Positions 26,116 to 36,390 of a stretch of DNA of 64,000 bases are shown here, piece after piece. Each line of letters opens with the position of its first letter. The first letter of the stretch is position 1. The notes under the pieces were generated by a model. That model was not told the DNA's origin and ran no database searches. It worked only from the letters and a program-made list of their open reading frames with translations. Origin of the DNA: Haliclystus octoradiatus (Eukaryota > Cnidaria > Staurozoa > Stauromedusae > Haliclystidae); NCBI GenBank assembly GCA_916610825.1, contig OU744446.1:12706538-12770537 (forward strand), given 5' to 3'. Made by a program: the position numbers and the translations under genes.

Positions 26116-27609
26116 ATGGATCTGACAGCATTCTTCGTTGCCTTGGCAATGATTCCATTGGTCTTTCTATGTATGTGGTTGTATGAGATATGGCAAATGA
26201 GAAAGACATCGCCACCAGGTCCATTTCCTCTTCCTCTTCTTGGTAATGCACTAATGCTGACATCTGAAAACATCCAAAAAAGAGTTTACGAAATATCGAA
26301 ATCGTACGGTCCAGTTATTACCCTTTGGTTATCAAATAAGCCCGTCGTCATGGTGAATACAATCGAAGCAGCCAATGAGTATCTAATACGTAAAGGCAAA
26401 TTATTCGCTGGTAGACCTCAAACATCGACAACTAAATTGTACATCCCAAAACCAGGTGGAATATTGATGGCCGATTATCACGATATCTGGCGTACAAATC
26501 GAAGATTAAGTCATGGTTATTTCAATCCAAGTGGGATCAACATTGATTTTATTACAGATATTATTAATGACGAATCAAAATATTTGATACAAAATATCGC
26601 GATTCAAAATGGCAAGCCGTTCTTTCCCAAAGTAATATATTTTGCTGTCAAACTTAACGTTATTATGAGATTGATGTTTGGCATCAGATATGAGTTAGAT
26701 GACGAAGGCTTATTATTTCTACACAGTGCCATCCAGATGGGTACAGAGAGAGGCAGAAGGCCATTAATACGCAAAATCATTGAAATGATACCATTTATAA
26801 ATTACTTTGAATTGAAAAACAAGGCAAAGGCCCGTCATTTCTTTGTTATATTAAAGGATTTCATGATAAAGAGATTTGCTGAGCAAGAGGCTACATATAA
26901 CCCGGAGGTCATTCGCCATTGGGCAGATGCTATGATTAAACATGACTTGGAGAAACCTAACGAAGATTTCAAGTACCAATGGGCTCCATGTGCATGTGAC
27001 ATATTCGTAGCTGGTGTGGATTCAAGCCATAACTCAATGCTCTGGGCAACACAATATCTTGGTTTAAACCCTGAGATACAAAATAAAGTTTATAAGGAAA
27101 TCATTTCTGTTGTTTCACCAGATGAACAAGTTAACTGCAATGAGCATATTCTAAAATTACCCTATTTGCAAGCTTTTGTTCACGAGACCCTCCGTTTAAG
27201 TTGTGTATCATCCTTTGGTCAACCTCATAAAACTCTTGTGAAAACAACACTTGATGGATATACGATGAATCCTGGTATGCTGGTCATGACAAATGTTTAT
27301 GCTCTACATCACGATGAGAAATATTGGAAAAATTCATTCGAATTCCTACCTGAGCGATTTATTGATTCTCATGGACGTTTTCATGTGCCGAATGATAGCT
27401 TTCTACCATTTTCAGCCGGAATGAGAGGCTGTGTTGGTGAAAATCTAGCAAAAATGGATTTATTTGGACTACTTGGTAATATAATCAAAACATTCGAATT
27501 TACATTCTCTGAAGGCGGTACAAAACCTATAACAGATGGAAGAAGAGAAATTTCTTGGGGAACTGATTATTTTGAAGTAGTTGCAAAAAAAAGAAGAATA
27601 AGCAAATAA
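26116..27609 (+). CDS. Cytochrome P450, CYP2-clan-like, 497 aa
   Basis: Microsomal-type haem-thiolate monooxygenase, expected to be ER-anchored and reduced by P450 reductase. Substrate unknown. The N-terminal membrane segment (about residues 4-25) is followed by the proline hinge PPGPFPLPLLGN. I-helix motif AGVDSSHNSMLWA is at about 299, the ExxR motif ETLR at about 357, PERF at about 412, and the haem signature PFSAGMRGCVG with Cys ligand at about 439. The length is normal for the family. The whole coding region is one exon, but a consensus acceptor just before the ATG suggests a 5'-UTR intron, arguing against a recent retrocopy. The I-helix has Ser-Ser where many CYP2 enzymes have Thr-Thr. 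Its closest relative in the window is the convergent gene at 29327-30796. Confidence 0.95.
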   Translation: MDLTAFFVALAMIPLVFLCMWLYEIWQMRKTSPPGPFPLPLLGNALMLTSENIQKRVYEISKSYGPVITLWLSNKPVVMVNTIEAANEYLIRKGKLFAGRPQTSTTKLYIPKPGGILMADYHDIWRTNRRLSHGYFNPSGINIDFITDIINDESKYLIQNIAIQNGKPFFPKVIYFAVKLNVIMRLMFGIRYELDDEGLLFLHSAIQMGTERGRRPLIRKIIEMIPFINYFELKNKAKARHFFVILKDFMIKRFAEQEATYNPEVIRHWADAMIKHDLEKPNEDFKYQWAPCACDIFVAGVDSSHNSMLWATQYLGLNPEIQNKVYKEIISVVSPDEQVNCNEHILKLPYLQAFVHETLRLSCVSSFGQPHKTLVKTTLDGYTMNPGMLVMTNVYALHHDEKYWKNSFEFLPERFIDSHGRFHVPNDSFLPFSAGMRGCVGENLAKMDLFGLLGNIIKTFEFTFSEGGTKPITDGRREISWGTDYFEVVAKKRRISK

Positions 27610-27769
27610 TACATAAATTAATATTATTTTATATATTTTTATAATAATAATAATAATATTTTGTAATTTTTTTGTTTGTGTATCCATAATTACAGAATTT
27701 GTGAGTAAACTGTTTTTATATCTAAAATGTATTCTCAATTTCCTAACATGATTACTGCTCACTCTGATT

Positions 27770-28082
27770 TGGGACATTGTGATTGCTCCATTGTAATTTC
27801 CACGTTGCTCTGCATCACGATGAAAGACTCTGAAAAGATTCATTTGAATTTATGCCAGAGCGATTTATTGATTCGCACGCACGGTGCTTTTTATGTGAAA
27901 GCTTTTTAACATTCTACCTTTGGTGATAACTTGGCTGAAATCGATTTGTTTGTTTTACTTGGTAACTTAATCAAGAAATTTGGATTTACATTTGACAATG
28001 GAGGAATTAAGCCTAAAAGGATGGAATAAGAGAAATCTCATGGCTCCAGCTTATTTTGAAATCGTGGCAAACAAGAGATGAA
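27770..28082 (+). pseudogene. P450 3'-end fragment, degenerate
   Basis: The C-terminal P450 region is readable across several frames: ALHHDE-like, then a PERFIDSHA-like stretch, DLFVLLGNLIKKFGFTF and an EISW-like end, matching both neighbouring P450s. The haem-Cys segment is lost, and there are several frameshifts and a stop before the end. It lies about 160 bp downstream of the intact plus-strand gene in the same orientation, consistent with a decayed tandem duplicate. Confidence 0.85.
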
Positions 28083-28089
28083 TATTAAT

Positions 28090-29326
28090 TGTAATATCTA
28101 TAGTACTGTATAGGTGTGTAATATTCAATAATTATTGGGAACCCCAGACGAAGATAACCAAACACATTTCCATTACATATTTGTATATGGACGAATATTA
28201 TGTTCAATTTTTCATTATTGTATTTTTATTCATCCATAAATCTAGGCTTACTTTTCACCTCTCTCATTATAGAGACAGATTTAAGACTTGTCAGGAGAGT
28301 TTTAGCTAGTTCTTTGTCTATAATGTTTCTATGGTAACTTAGTACACGCATCTGATTAACACGATTCCAAGAATGATTCATCAGTCACTAATAACAATGA
28401 ACAAATATCAACAATAATGTAATAATGTAAATATTTTGTATATGACGTCATTGATTTTTCAACCTTGTTTGAAAAATCAGACGTATAAAAGTTCGTAAAA
28501 ATCATCCATTCCCCTGCGAGATTCAATCCATGAAGGTTTAATGCCCCATTTTTGCGAACTGTGTCCATGATTCTTTCGTAAGAAGTTCATGAACAGCCCA
28601 CATGGAAGCTTAAAATGGGAAGGTTCATAAAACGGGCCATCTATTGATCACAAGCTTTATTTTTCGATTATGGTTCATGAACTTACGCAAATTGTCAAGA
28701 TGATTTTTTATCATAAATACATTAATCTTTCTATGGATTATTCTATCCAACCTTTTGTTTAACTCGTAAAATTTGATTTACTTTAAGTTTCAATCGCGTC
28801 TTAGGAGTCATGGTTCCACAAATTTAATTTAATACTAATTTTGTGTAAGTAAATTTACTCAGCCTCTCTATCTTCGGTACCTCTTTCTCTGTGGTAGAAC
28901 TATTGAGCAGTTGCAATTCCTAGGCTAATAAGTTGACAAGTTTGAGAATGAGAAGACTCGCACAACTCAAGCAAGCAGAGGGATAATCCCCGGAATAATA
29001 TGCGGTACGCGAATAAAACATAACAACAATCTGTTACTGAGTGGTGATGCTTGCAAAGGCAGTATATACAAGTATACATTTTTATTGTGTTTTTTTCAAA
29101 ATGTATTTAAACCTGAAAATTACTTAAGTATATATATATCATCTAGACGTTGTCACAAAAATTGATTATAAGGATTATTCTGCTGAAAGCTTTTTTCAAA
29201 TGTAATAATAAGTTAATAACTTCAAAAATTTAGTTTAGATATATATATATAAAGTTTTATTCGAAATATAAATTGGTGGTTGTTAGATATTCAGAATCGT
29301 GTGAAACTATTGTTATGTCCTTGTTA
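28090..29326. other. Intergenic region between convergent P450 genes
   Basis: Contains a GTTCATGAAC-type dispersed repeat at about 28560-28690 (GTTCATAAAACGGGCCATC) and AT-rich sequence. No gene seen beyond the P450 fragment. Confidence 0.5.
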
Positions 29327-30796
29327 TTATTGCCTCTTGACTGCTACAACTTCGAAATAGGCTGGCGTCCATGATATATCTCTTCTTCCCTCATCACGAT
29401 CTGGTAAAGGTAAATTTTTTGAAAATGTAAAAACAAATTCTTTAATCATGTTACCAAGGAGACCAAATAGATCCATCTTTGCTAAATGTTCTCCTACGCA
29501 TGCTCTCATTCCAATTGAAAATGGCAACAGACTTTCATTCGGTAAATAAAATTCATTGTTGTCATTTATAAATCGTTCAGGATTGAATTGCCGAGGATTT
29601 TTCCAATATCTTTCGTCATTATGCAAAGCGTAAACATTTGTCATTACAAGCATACCGGGTTCCATTTCGTAGCCATTGAGGGTGCTCTTCCCTAGCGTCT
29701 TGTGTGGCAGACCGAATGACGTGACGCAGCTGTGACGTAATGTTTCATTAATGAAAGCCAATAAATATGGAAGCTGAGCTTTCTTAGCATAGGTTACTTG
29801 CTCATTTTCAACTACAGCCTTTTTGATATCTTCAGATAACCTCTCTTGGATTTCTGGATAGAGGGCCAAATAAACTGTTGCCCAAAGCATTGTATTGTGA
29901 CTAGAATCAACTCCGGCTATCATGATATCGATTGCGCATGGTATCCATTGGTAACGGAATTCTTTATCGGTTTCACGTTCACGCTGAATCATTGCGTCAG
30001 CCCAATGACGCTTTACATCAGAATTATACGTAGTTTCTTGTATTGAGAACTGTTTATCAAAATAATCAGAAATATTTTTAAGAGAAGCAGCGGCATTAAA
30101 ATATTTGTCTTTATAAAAAGGTAACAATCTGAGTAGGTATCTAGTAATAGATTTTCTCCCTGCATTTGTTACTACTTGAAGTGCGGTTTCAATCATTTGG
30201 AAGTCTGCACTGTCTAAATCATTTCTGATTCCAAACATTTGCTGGAATACAACATTCATTTTTGCTAATAAGAACATTGATTTTGGATAAAATGGTTTGC
30301 CATTCTGATTTTCAATATTTTTAATCAACATTTTTGCTTCAGTGTTAATAACCTCTGTAATTTCTTCGATATTGATACCATTTGGATTGAAGTAGCTATG
30401 ACTAACTTTACGGTTTATTTTCCAGATGTTGGTATAATCAGAAATAAATATACCTCCAGGTTTTGGACAGTATATCTTTGTCCCTTTGGTTTGTGGCCTT
30501 CCAGCAAATGTTTTTCCTTGCTTTATAAGATAATCTTTCGCTGCTTCAATTGAATTCACCATAATTACAGGACGACTTGAAAACCAAATTGTAATCACAT
30601 CTCCATATTTTCTAGATATTTCATAAACAGTTTTTTGCATGTTTTCTTCCTTGAATAGAAGGATATTACCTATAAATGGTAATGGAAAAGGTCCTGGTGG
30701 TAATTTATTTCGTTGAGATTGCTTTTGGATAAACCACGAAATTAAAAAAACCAAAGGGATGACTGCCAAGGCAACGAAGAAAGCGGTTGTGTCCAT
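29327..30796 (-). CDS. Cytochrome P450, CYP2-clan-like, 489 aa
   Basis: Paralogue of the gene at 26116, convergent to it. It has an N-terminal anchor (TAFFVALAVIPLVFLISWF), the hinge PPGPFPLPFIGN, I-helix AGVDSSHNTMLWA, ExxR as ETLR, PERF, and a haem signature PFSIGMRACVG with Cys at about 433. Complete with no frame breaks. As in its paralogue, a splice acceptor (tctttccag on the minus strand) lies a few bases before the ATG, so both share a 5'-UTR intron and arose by DNA-level duplication. The intact convergent pair plus one decayed copy indicate a small local P450 cluster. Substrate unknown. Confidence 0.95.
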   Translation of the reverse strand: MDTTAFFVALAVIPLVFLISWFIQKQSQRNKLPPGPFPLPFIGNILLFKEENMQKTVYEISRKYGDVITIWFSSRPVIMVNSIEAAKDYLIKQGKTFAGRPQTKGTKIYCPKPGGIFISDYTNIWKINRKVSHSYFNPNGINIEEITEVINTEAKMLIKNIENQNGKPFYPKSMFLLAKMNVVFQQMFGIRNDLDSADFQMIETALQVVTNAGRKSITRYLLRLLPFYKDKYFNAAASLKNISDYFDKQFSIQETTYNSDVKRHWADAMIQRERETDKEFRYQWIPCAIDIMIAGVDSSHNTMLWATVYLALYPEIQERLSEDIKKAVVENEQVTYAKKAQLPYLLAFINETLRHSCVTSFGLPHKTLGKSTLNGYEMEPGMLVMTNVYALHNDERYWKNPRQFNPERFINDNNEFYLPNESLLPFSIGMRACVGEHLAKMDLFGLLGNMIKEFVFTFSKNLPLPDRDEGRRDISWTPAYFEVVAVKRQ

Positions 30797-30990
30797 AATT
30801 CCCTGGAAAGAGAAAAAAATTGTAAAATGTTATATTTAGTTGGATATATATGTCACAGTCGGCATAGATAGGTCCCAATTTTGATCATAAGCTTTCACGT
30901 TCGATATATTTTGAATTATAATCTATGCGGCGCTTCACGTTATGAAATGAGGTACTGTATTTGTACTTATAAACCTCATTCTCCATTGTC

Positions 30991-31252
30991 CAGATGGCAG
31001 AGCAACCGAATTTTAGCCTACAGAACTTCAGATCTGATCACTTATCTGGTCCACTGTGGTTCAAATCCCCCGAAGATCAACTCATCCTTGACTTTATCTA
31101 AAACATCAAATGAATACCATCTTCTGATGGCGAATAGAATGGTCCAGCTGCGGACCTGCGGTGCATCGTTGCGCATTAACAATCAATTGAGTCCTGTCTG
31201 CCATGAAATCTGTTCGAATTGATCTGCAGTGTCACTGCTAAGATCAATAAAG
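30991..31252 (+). mobile_element. Degenerate copy of the tRNA-derived SINE
   Basis: Recognisable A-box side (CAGATGGCAGAGCAACC), B box GGTTCAAATCC and body (GCATCGTTGCGCATTAAC), with internal insertions and deletions and no 3' hairpin or tail. Confidence 0.8.
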
Positions 31253-31259
31253 GGTACAG

Positions 31260-33800
31260 TATTTACAAAAAGGGGTCGGATGTATATGATGAAAATATTT
31301 GGATCACTCTTAACATAGTCAATATTCGGAAAATCTGTGATAATATGTACATGTTGTTTAGAACTTGAAAATAATTGAAAGGCTCGAATCAGAATTATGG
31401 AACTTAAATGGAATTAGGTATGCAAGCAATATAGTATAACACGACACAATGGCCAAGTTCTGCTAGACGAAACTTATGAACTTGGAATAAAAAGAAACGA
31501 CAGAATAGTATGACTAGGTCTTCATATATACAGCCTCTACTCCGGCCAGTAGAGTATATACAATTAAATCAAGGAAATCGAGGTCGAGAGATAATTGTGT
31601 ATACCTCATTATCAATCAAGAGGGGCTATATAGGGGCTGAAAACCGTAAAACAGCAAATATTTGAGCCAAAAACCGAAATCCGGGTATTGTCCTTTAATT
31701 TGCACAAGGTCTGATAGACATGTAATTAACATTTCTGAAACATTTTTAGGTGAAAGCACCGCTATTGGAATTTCTAAGGAAGTTGCAGCACATAAGGAAG
31801 GAAAATAGGGCATATATGATGTAACTGATTCATGGTATGACTTTTTTCATTCCTGCAAAGGACGCTGAACGGTATAAAACTTGACTTTGCGATTAAGGTG
31901 TTTAAGAAGGCACTAAACCATTGACTGTTTGATGATAAATCGTAATGTATGGTCGAATTATCCGAAAACGAAGGGTTAAACATTACATATTCCGCAAATC
32001 GGACTACTTCTAAAATCCAGGAGCCGGACTCAAAATCACCATCACTCAAAAGCTTGAGAAAAAAAACTAAAAATCCGCGAACAGTTTTTCGGCCCTTTTC
32101 CTCTGACCTCCCCATGAATCAAGTCCGTAACAAAAACACAGCCACCTTATCAACTCTGCCAACTCTGCCCAATCATCACAATTTATAATATTCGATCACT
32201 ATTATATAGTACTAGAAAAAAAGGCTACCTCCGGCAGCTTTTTCTAGCTCCTGCGGAGGGCCTTGTGGACCTTCGGCCCAATTGTTGTTACTGTTGAGAA
32301 GCTGTATTTAATTTTCTGCACTAAGTCATGGTTTCGCTCTATGCATATAGTATGGATTTCAGAATCGAAAATCTATTGCTAACATGAATGGAATATAATA
32401 AAGATTGACTCTTACAATTTAAGCGTTATTATAAGATTTCAAAAGCGTTATTCGATTTCAGTTAGTTAATATCATGTTGAAAAATATTTTGCCAAAGTTA
32501 AAATGACTGCAATGTTACAATGATTACTGAAGCGTTTTGGAAAATTTTAAACTAAACATGGTACGGATTTCAGTTACACTATTTGCCATTTCAATATTTA
32601 AGCAGTAACAACATTGAACAGAACGTTAAAAATTATGTTTCAAATCCATGCAGTTATCAAAATGAGTAATGTTTATTAAAGTCAAAGAAGCATTGAAGAC
32701 ATAAATGTATGTAGCATATACTGTATATGTGTACACGCTTAAAACTAAAATTTCATAATCCCCCCGTATTCCAGTACTATAAATTATAATAGCATTTCAC
32801 AGTTTAAAAGAAATCCACCCATACCAGCATAGTAGTAGCTCATGATTTGAAAATGAAAATATGAATTATAGTAAGATTTTGTCAAATATTCTCAATAGAA
32901 ATTCAGTTGCAGTTTGATATTAATGATTTACTACAGATATCTAACTCAATATGAACGATATAGAAAATACGTCATACATATAAAAGCCATAAGAAAATTG
33001 AAACGTAATTATCAAAAGCTAATGAAAATGTGTTCATTAAAATGTCATAATCCTTCCATACAAGTCCTGCTTCTATACTGATTATATTTCATGATTTAGA
33101 AGTACTAATTAAAGTAAAATTCTGCCAAGACTGTATCCTCAAGACTTCCATTGCAGTTTGATATCAATAATCTTTACTGCAGATATCTCTAACCATGTGA
33201 AAGATTTTAAAAAAATATTTCGATACCGTCTTATTCTAAAAGATTTATTCATCGCCATAAAAATCCATAAAATGTCGTAAAGAATGAAAATTGAGACTTA
33301 ATTATTAAAAGCTATAATGAAAGTGTGTTCATTATAATGTCATATTCCTTCCATACCAGTACTATGTACTGATAATATTTCATGATTTAAAAGTGTTCAT
33401 TAAAGTAAGATTTTGCCAAACGATTTTCAAGTGTTCCAACTGCAGTTTGATATTAATAAATCTTTACTGTAGATATCGAATTCAATATGAACTATATAAA
33501 GAAATACGTCAATACCGTCTTATCAAAAGAATACGTTAATATTGTTTTATCGAAACAAATTTCTTCATTGGATAGCTAGATGAAGCAATAATACACATAT
33601 TACATTCATCTTCATAATTATATCCCCATGTGATAGCAGTGGAAAGGAAAACATTTGGTTGATCTGGTTTCATTTCGGTTATGACCTTTTGAATAGGCTT
33701 TAAATTTTAAAAGCTGGCTGATGAATGTCAAAGCACATTTTATACAGAGACATTGTTGGACTAAGAAATACTATTGAGTGGACCATGGTGCAGATAATAT
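31260..33800. other. Intergenic, no gene supported
   Basis: AT-rich. The overlapping frames at 31616-32188 show no recognisable domain, though the stretch at 31949-32188 (Ser/Lys/Arg-rich) is the best candidate for an unrecognised exon. Diffuse direct repeats occur at 32800-33540 (recurring CATACCAG...TACT, GCAGTTTGATATTAAT and ACTGCAGATATC blocks), suggesting three old copies of a unit of about 270-300 bp. Confidence 0.4.
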
Positions 33801-33882
33801 AGGGCTCTATGTCTGCATTTGACAGAGTGGTAAATAATAATAATATATGGCGAAAGAGTCAAAGAATACACATTAATTCTTA

Positions 33883-33928
33883 ACTGTTACTTCAAGTTTC
33901 ACACATTTCACTGCGATCTTCAGACAGA
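33883..33928 (-). ncRNA. Minimal type-I hammerhead ribozyme motif, left arm of first foldback
   Basis: On the minus strand: helix I CTGT/ACAG, core CTGAAGA, helix II CGC/GTG (one G-U wobble) closed by U and U, GAAAC, a 5-nt loop, then GTA as cleavage triplet. Confidence 0.55.
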
Positions 33929-33957
33929 TTTTTTACTCAATCACTTGAGTAAAAAAT

Positions 33958-34001
33958 CTGTCTGAAGATCGCAGTGAAATGCGTGAAACTTGAAGTAACA
34001 G
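33958..34001 (+). ncRNA. Minimal type-I hammerhead ribozyme motif, unit 1
   Basis: Helix I CTGT (33958-33961) pairs with ACAG (33998-34001). The core CTGAAGA is at 33962-33968. Helix II is CGC...GCG flanked by U and U. GAAAC is at 33985-33989. Helix III is two pairs closed by the loop TTGAA. Predicted cleavage follows GTA at 33997. The U-U at the base of helix II is non-consensus (usually G-C) but is conserved in every copy here. Confidence 0.62.
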
Positions 34002-34174
34002 TTGAGAATGTGTATTCTTTGACTCTTTCGCCATATATTATTATTATTAAATTATAATATATATAAAGTAATAATATTAGTATTAGATATTATCTAATAG
34101 CAGTAAAACAGTGCTCAATGTCAGTTGACAGAGCTGTAAATATAATAAAGAAGTCAAAGACTACACATTTTGAT

Positions 34175-34217
34175 ACTGTTACTTAAAGTTTCACGCTTTA
34201 TGCGATCCTCAGACAGT
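34175..34217 (-). ncRNA. Minimal type-I hammerhead ribozyme motif, left arm of second foldback
   Basis: Minus-strand mirror of the unit at 34247-34289: helix I ACTGT/ACAGT, core CTGAGGA, helix II CGC/GCG, GAAAC, GTA. Confidence 0.55.
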
Positions 34218-34246
34218 TAGTTTTAACAGTTAGTTGATTAGTTTTA

Positions 34247-34289
34247 ACTGTCTGAGGATCGCATAAAGCGTGAAACTTTAAGTAACAGT
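34247..34289 (+). ncRNA. Minimal type-I hammerhead ribozyme motif, unit 2
   Basis: Helix I ACTGT (34247-34251) pairs with ACAGT (34285-34289). Core CTGAGGA is at 34252-34258. Helix II is CGC ATAAA GCG. GAAAC is at 34272-34276. Loop TTTAA is closed by two pairs of helix III. Predicted cleavage follows GTA at 34284, 287 nt after the unit-1 site. Confidence 0.65.
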
Positions 34290-34431
34290 ATCAAAATGTG
34301 TAGTCTTTGACTTCTTTATTATAGTAATAATATTAGAAATATTAAAACTTAATATTGGCAATTGAATAGTGCTCAATGCTAGTGAATAGTGAATAGCAAA
34401 GTGTAAATAATAATAATTGTAGTTATTATTT

Positions 34432-34475
34432 GTTGTCTGATGATCGTTTAATAACGTGAAACTTGGAGTTACAAC
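34432..34475 (+). ncRNA. Minimal type-I hammerhead ribozyme motif, unit 3
   Basis: Helix I GTTGT (34432-34436) pairs with ACAAC (34471-34475). Core CTGATGA is at 34437-34443. Helix II is CGTT TAAT AACG. GAAAC is at 34458-34462. The cleavage triplet is GTT (34468-34470). Helices I and II both differ in sequence from units 1 and 2 yet still pair, which is strong internal evidence for structure. This unit has no matching left arm. Confidence 0.68.
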
Positions 34476-34519
34476 CAAAGAATGTGTCTTTCCTGACCTT
34501 CTCATTATTATTATTATTG

Positions 34520-35580
34520 TTGTTTTATATAATATATCTATTTACTGATGGTACAGATGGGTATCGAAATAATTATATGAAAAGAAAAGAATAAGAAAAC
34601 TACTACATATTGATAATTGATGTTGTATGACGTGTCTTGAACTATGGGTGTATCATAGAAAACAGTTTACCTAAAAATACAATTTTATCAAATCAGACGC
34701 AGGATACTGTATAATAAAAGACTTATCGAAGAAATCCATTAAGCAACAAGATTATAATCACTATAGTCACTATATATACTCACCAGCAATTAAACTGATA
34801 ACTGATTTTATCTTTCATATATATATCTCAGTATTATGATCAACTTCAAGAGTTCAAAACAGGTATTGGATTAGGTAAACTATGCCGGATTCAAAGCAGT
34901 ATCTTCAATCATAGTCAATAGAATAGAAATTCAGTTTCTATTCTATTGTGACTAAGTCATTGACTATGCTTCAATGCATACAAGTTTAATTGCAAAGATT
35001 TCCTGTAGTTCAGCAGAAATACCAATGGCAAAGCGATGGACAGTAGAATCAATTTCAATACACTTCAATATACATGAATGTATATCGATGGCTCTGATTT
35101 TCAGGCCTGGTCGTGGCCTTATTATAGTCCAGTAAATCCATATCACAGAAAATCCTGATAACAGATCCAATTCAATTTCACGATCGGATTCGAAATCCCG
35201 AACATGCGGCCTGAAATCATGTTTGTTTGGTTAGCCGCTTGTGCGCTTACCCACGTGCTTAATAATTCTGCTTACAAGGCTGAATCATCAGCGCTGCCGT
35301 TACTATACAATTTCTTTCAGCCTTTGAAATTCGAAGACCGACTCAGGACTGACCGTTTGTTAGATTCAAAGAATCATTGCTAAAAGAAGAAAATGGTATG
35401 GTGTTATTGTGTTCTTGTGTGTCTGGTTAGGTTAGTTATTGGCCTACTGATGTGATCATTTTCGCCAGGTCTATTGATGATTGATGGTCAGCCGGCCAAA
35501 CTCATGGAGTTCAAAGACATCCAACTCTAATTCAAAATGATGTTAATCATGTTAACCTTTTCATCTTCATAGCACACAGA
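34520..35580. other. Intergenic, no gene seen
   Basis: AT-rich with a short imperfect foldback near 34915-34970 (GACTATG/TAGTCAATG and AGAATAGAAATTC). No coding region or classified repeat. Confidence 0.4.
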
Positions 35581-35585
35581 AACAG

Positions 35586-36216
35586 GGCTGTCAATTACTG
35601 AGATTTTTGTAATCAACTACTGTTACAATTACTTTGAACAATCACTGTGTGGTTGAAATTATCGTTACACTGTGTGTGTTTCAAAAAGTAATTTCACAAT
35701 TTCAAATGACTTAATTTTCAACAGCTATTACGATTACCCATTACTGATGGTGATTACTGATTACTTTCAAGCAATTAGAGCAAACTGAACCATGTGATAT
35801 CTAATATCACAACGCAATATCACCGGAGGAAAAACTAAAATAGGCTGGTGTTACAAAATCATGTTGCTAGAGGATAGGCATTCATAAGCCTACTTTTTAC
35901 AAAACTCTTGATGAATATTTTATTTGAAAGAGTGTCATTTTAAGAGTCATTTTTAAGCATTGCTTTATGTGGAACCAAACAGTATTACCTAGTTCGAAAG
36001 AGTCACAAACTAGTTTTCAATTAATAAAAATAAAGAAAATAATCAGTAGGCCTAATTGCTACGCAACCAACTAAAAGTAACCCGTTACAGTTACCAAAAA
36101 CAGTAATGATTACAGATAATATTACTTTTCCAGAAAAGTAATTGATTCCAGGTCAGAATTACTGAACAGTTATTAATTACAGTAATCAAGTACTTTAGTA
36201 ACGATTACTCGACAGA
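35586..36216. mobile_element. Non-autonomous element rich in GTAATTAC/ATTACTG motifs
   Basis: The left end GGGCTGTCAATTACTG and right end (inverted, GTCTGTCGAGTAATCG) look like decayed inverted repeats, and ATTAC/GTAAT motifs fill both subterminal parts. This resembles hAT-type non-autonomous elements. Boundaries and target duplication are unclear. Confidence 0.5.
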
Positions 36217-36390
36217 CATGCACAGACATCACAGGGCACAGCCTGACGGTGGCAGTCAAATATTCCCTCTTTAAATTGGTAACTGATTGAAACCATCAAG
36301 TCTGCAAGCTCTACTGCTCTAATTGTTTTCTGCAAATAAAATCATTCTAACTGTTCAATTGCTCCACTGGGTTTGGTCTAGGCCTATAGC

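Larger units (their letters stand above)
33841..34040. repeat. 200-bp foldback carrying hammerhead motifs on both strands
   Basis: Nearly perfect palindrome with arms of about 95 bp around TTTACTCAATCACTTGAGTAAA. Outer ends are TAATATATGGCGAAAGAGTC and its complement. The arms differ at only a few positions (for example ACACATTTC against GCATTTC). Confidence 0.93.
34141..34323. repeat. 183-bp foldback, second hammerhead-bearing unit
   Basis: Arms of about 75-80 bp from TATAATAAAGAAGTCAAAG to its complement at 34305-34323. Homologous to the first foldback (shared TCAAAG, ACACATT, CTGTTACTT, AAGTTTCAC blocks), but diverged between units while each foldback stays self-complementary. Confidence 0.93.

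Noticed and set aside
31616-32188. Overlapping 65-113 codon frames on both strands
   Set aside because: Could hide an unrecognised exon, but no domain, start context or splice partners could be supported.
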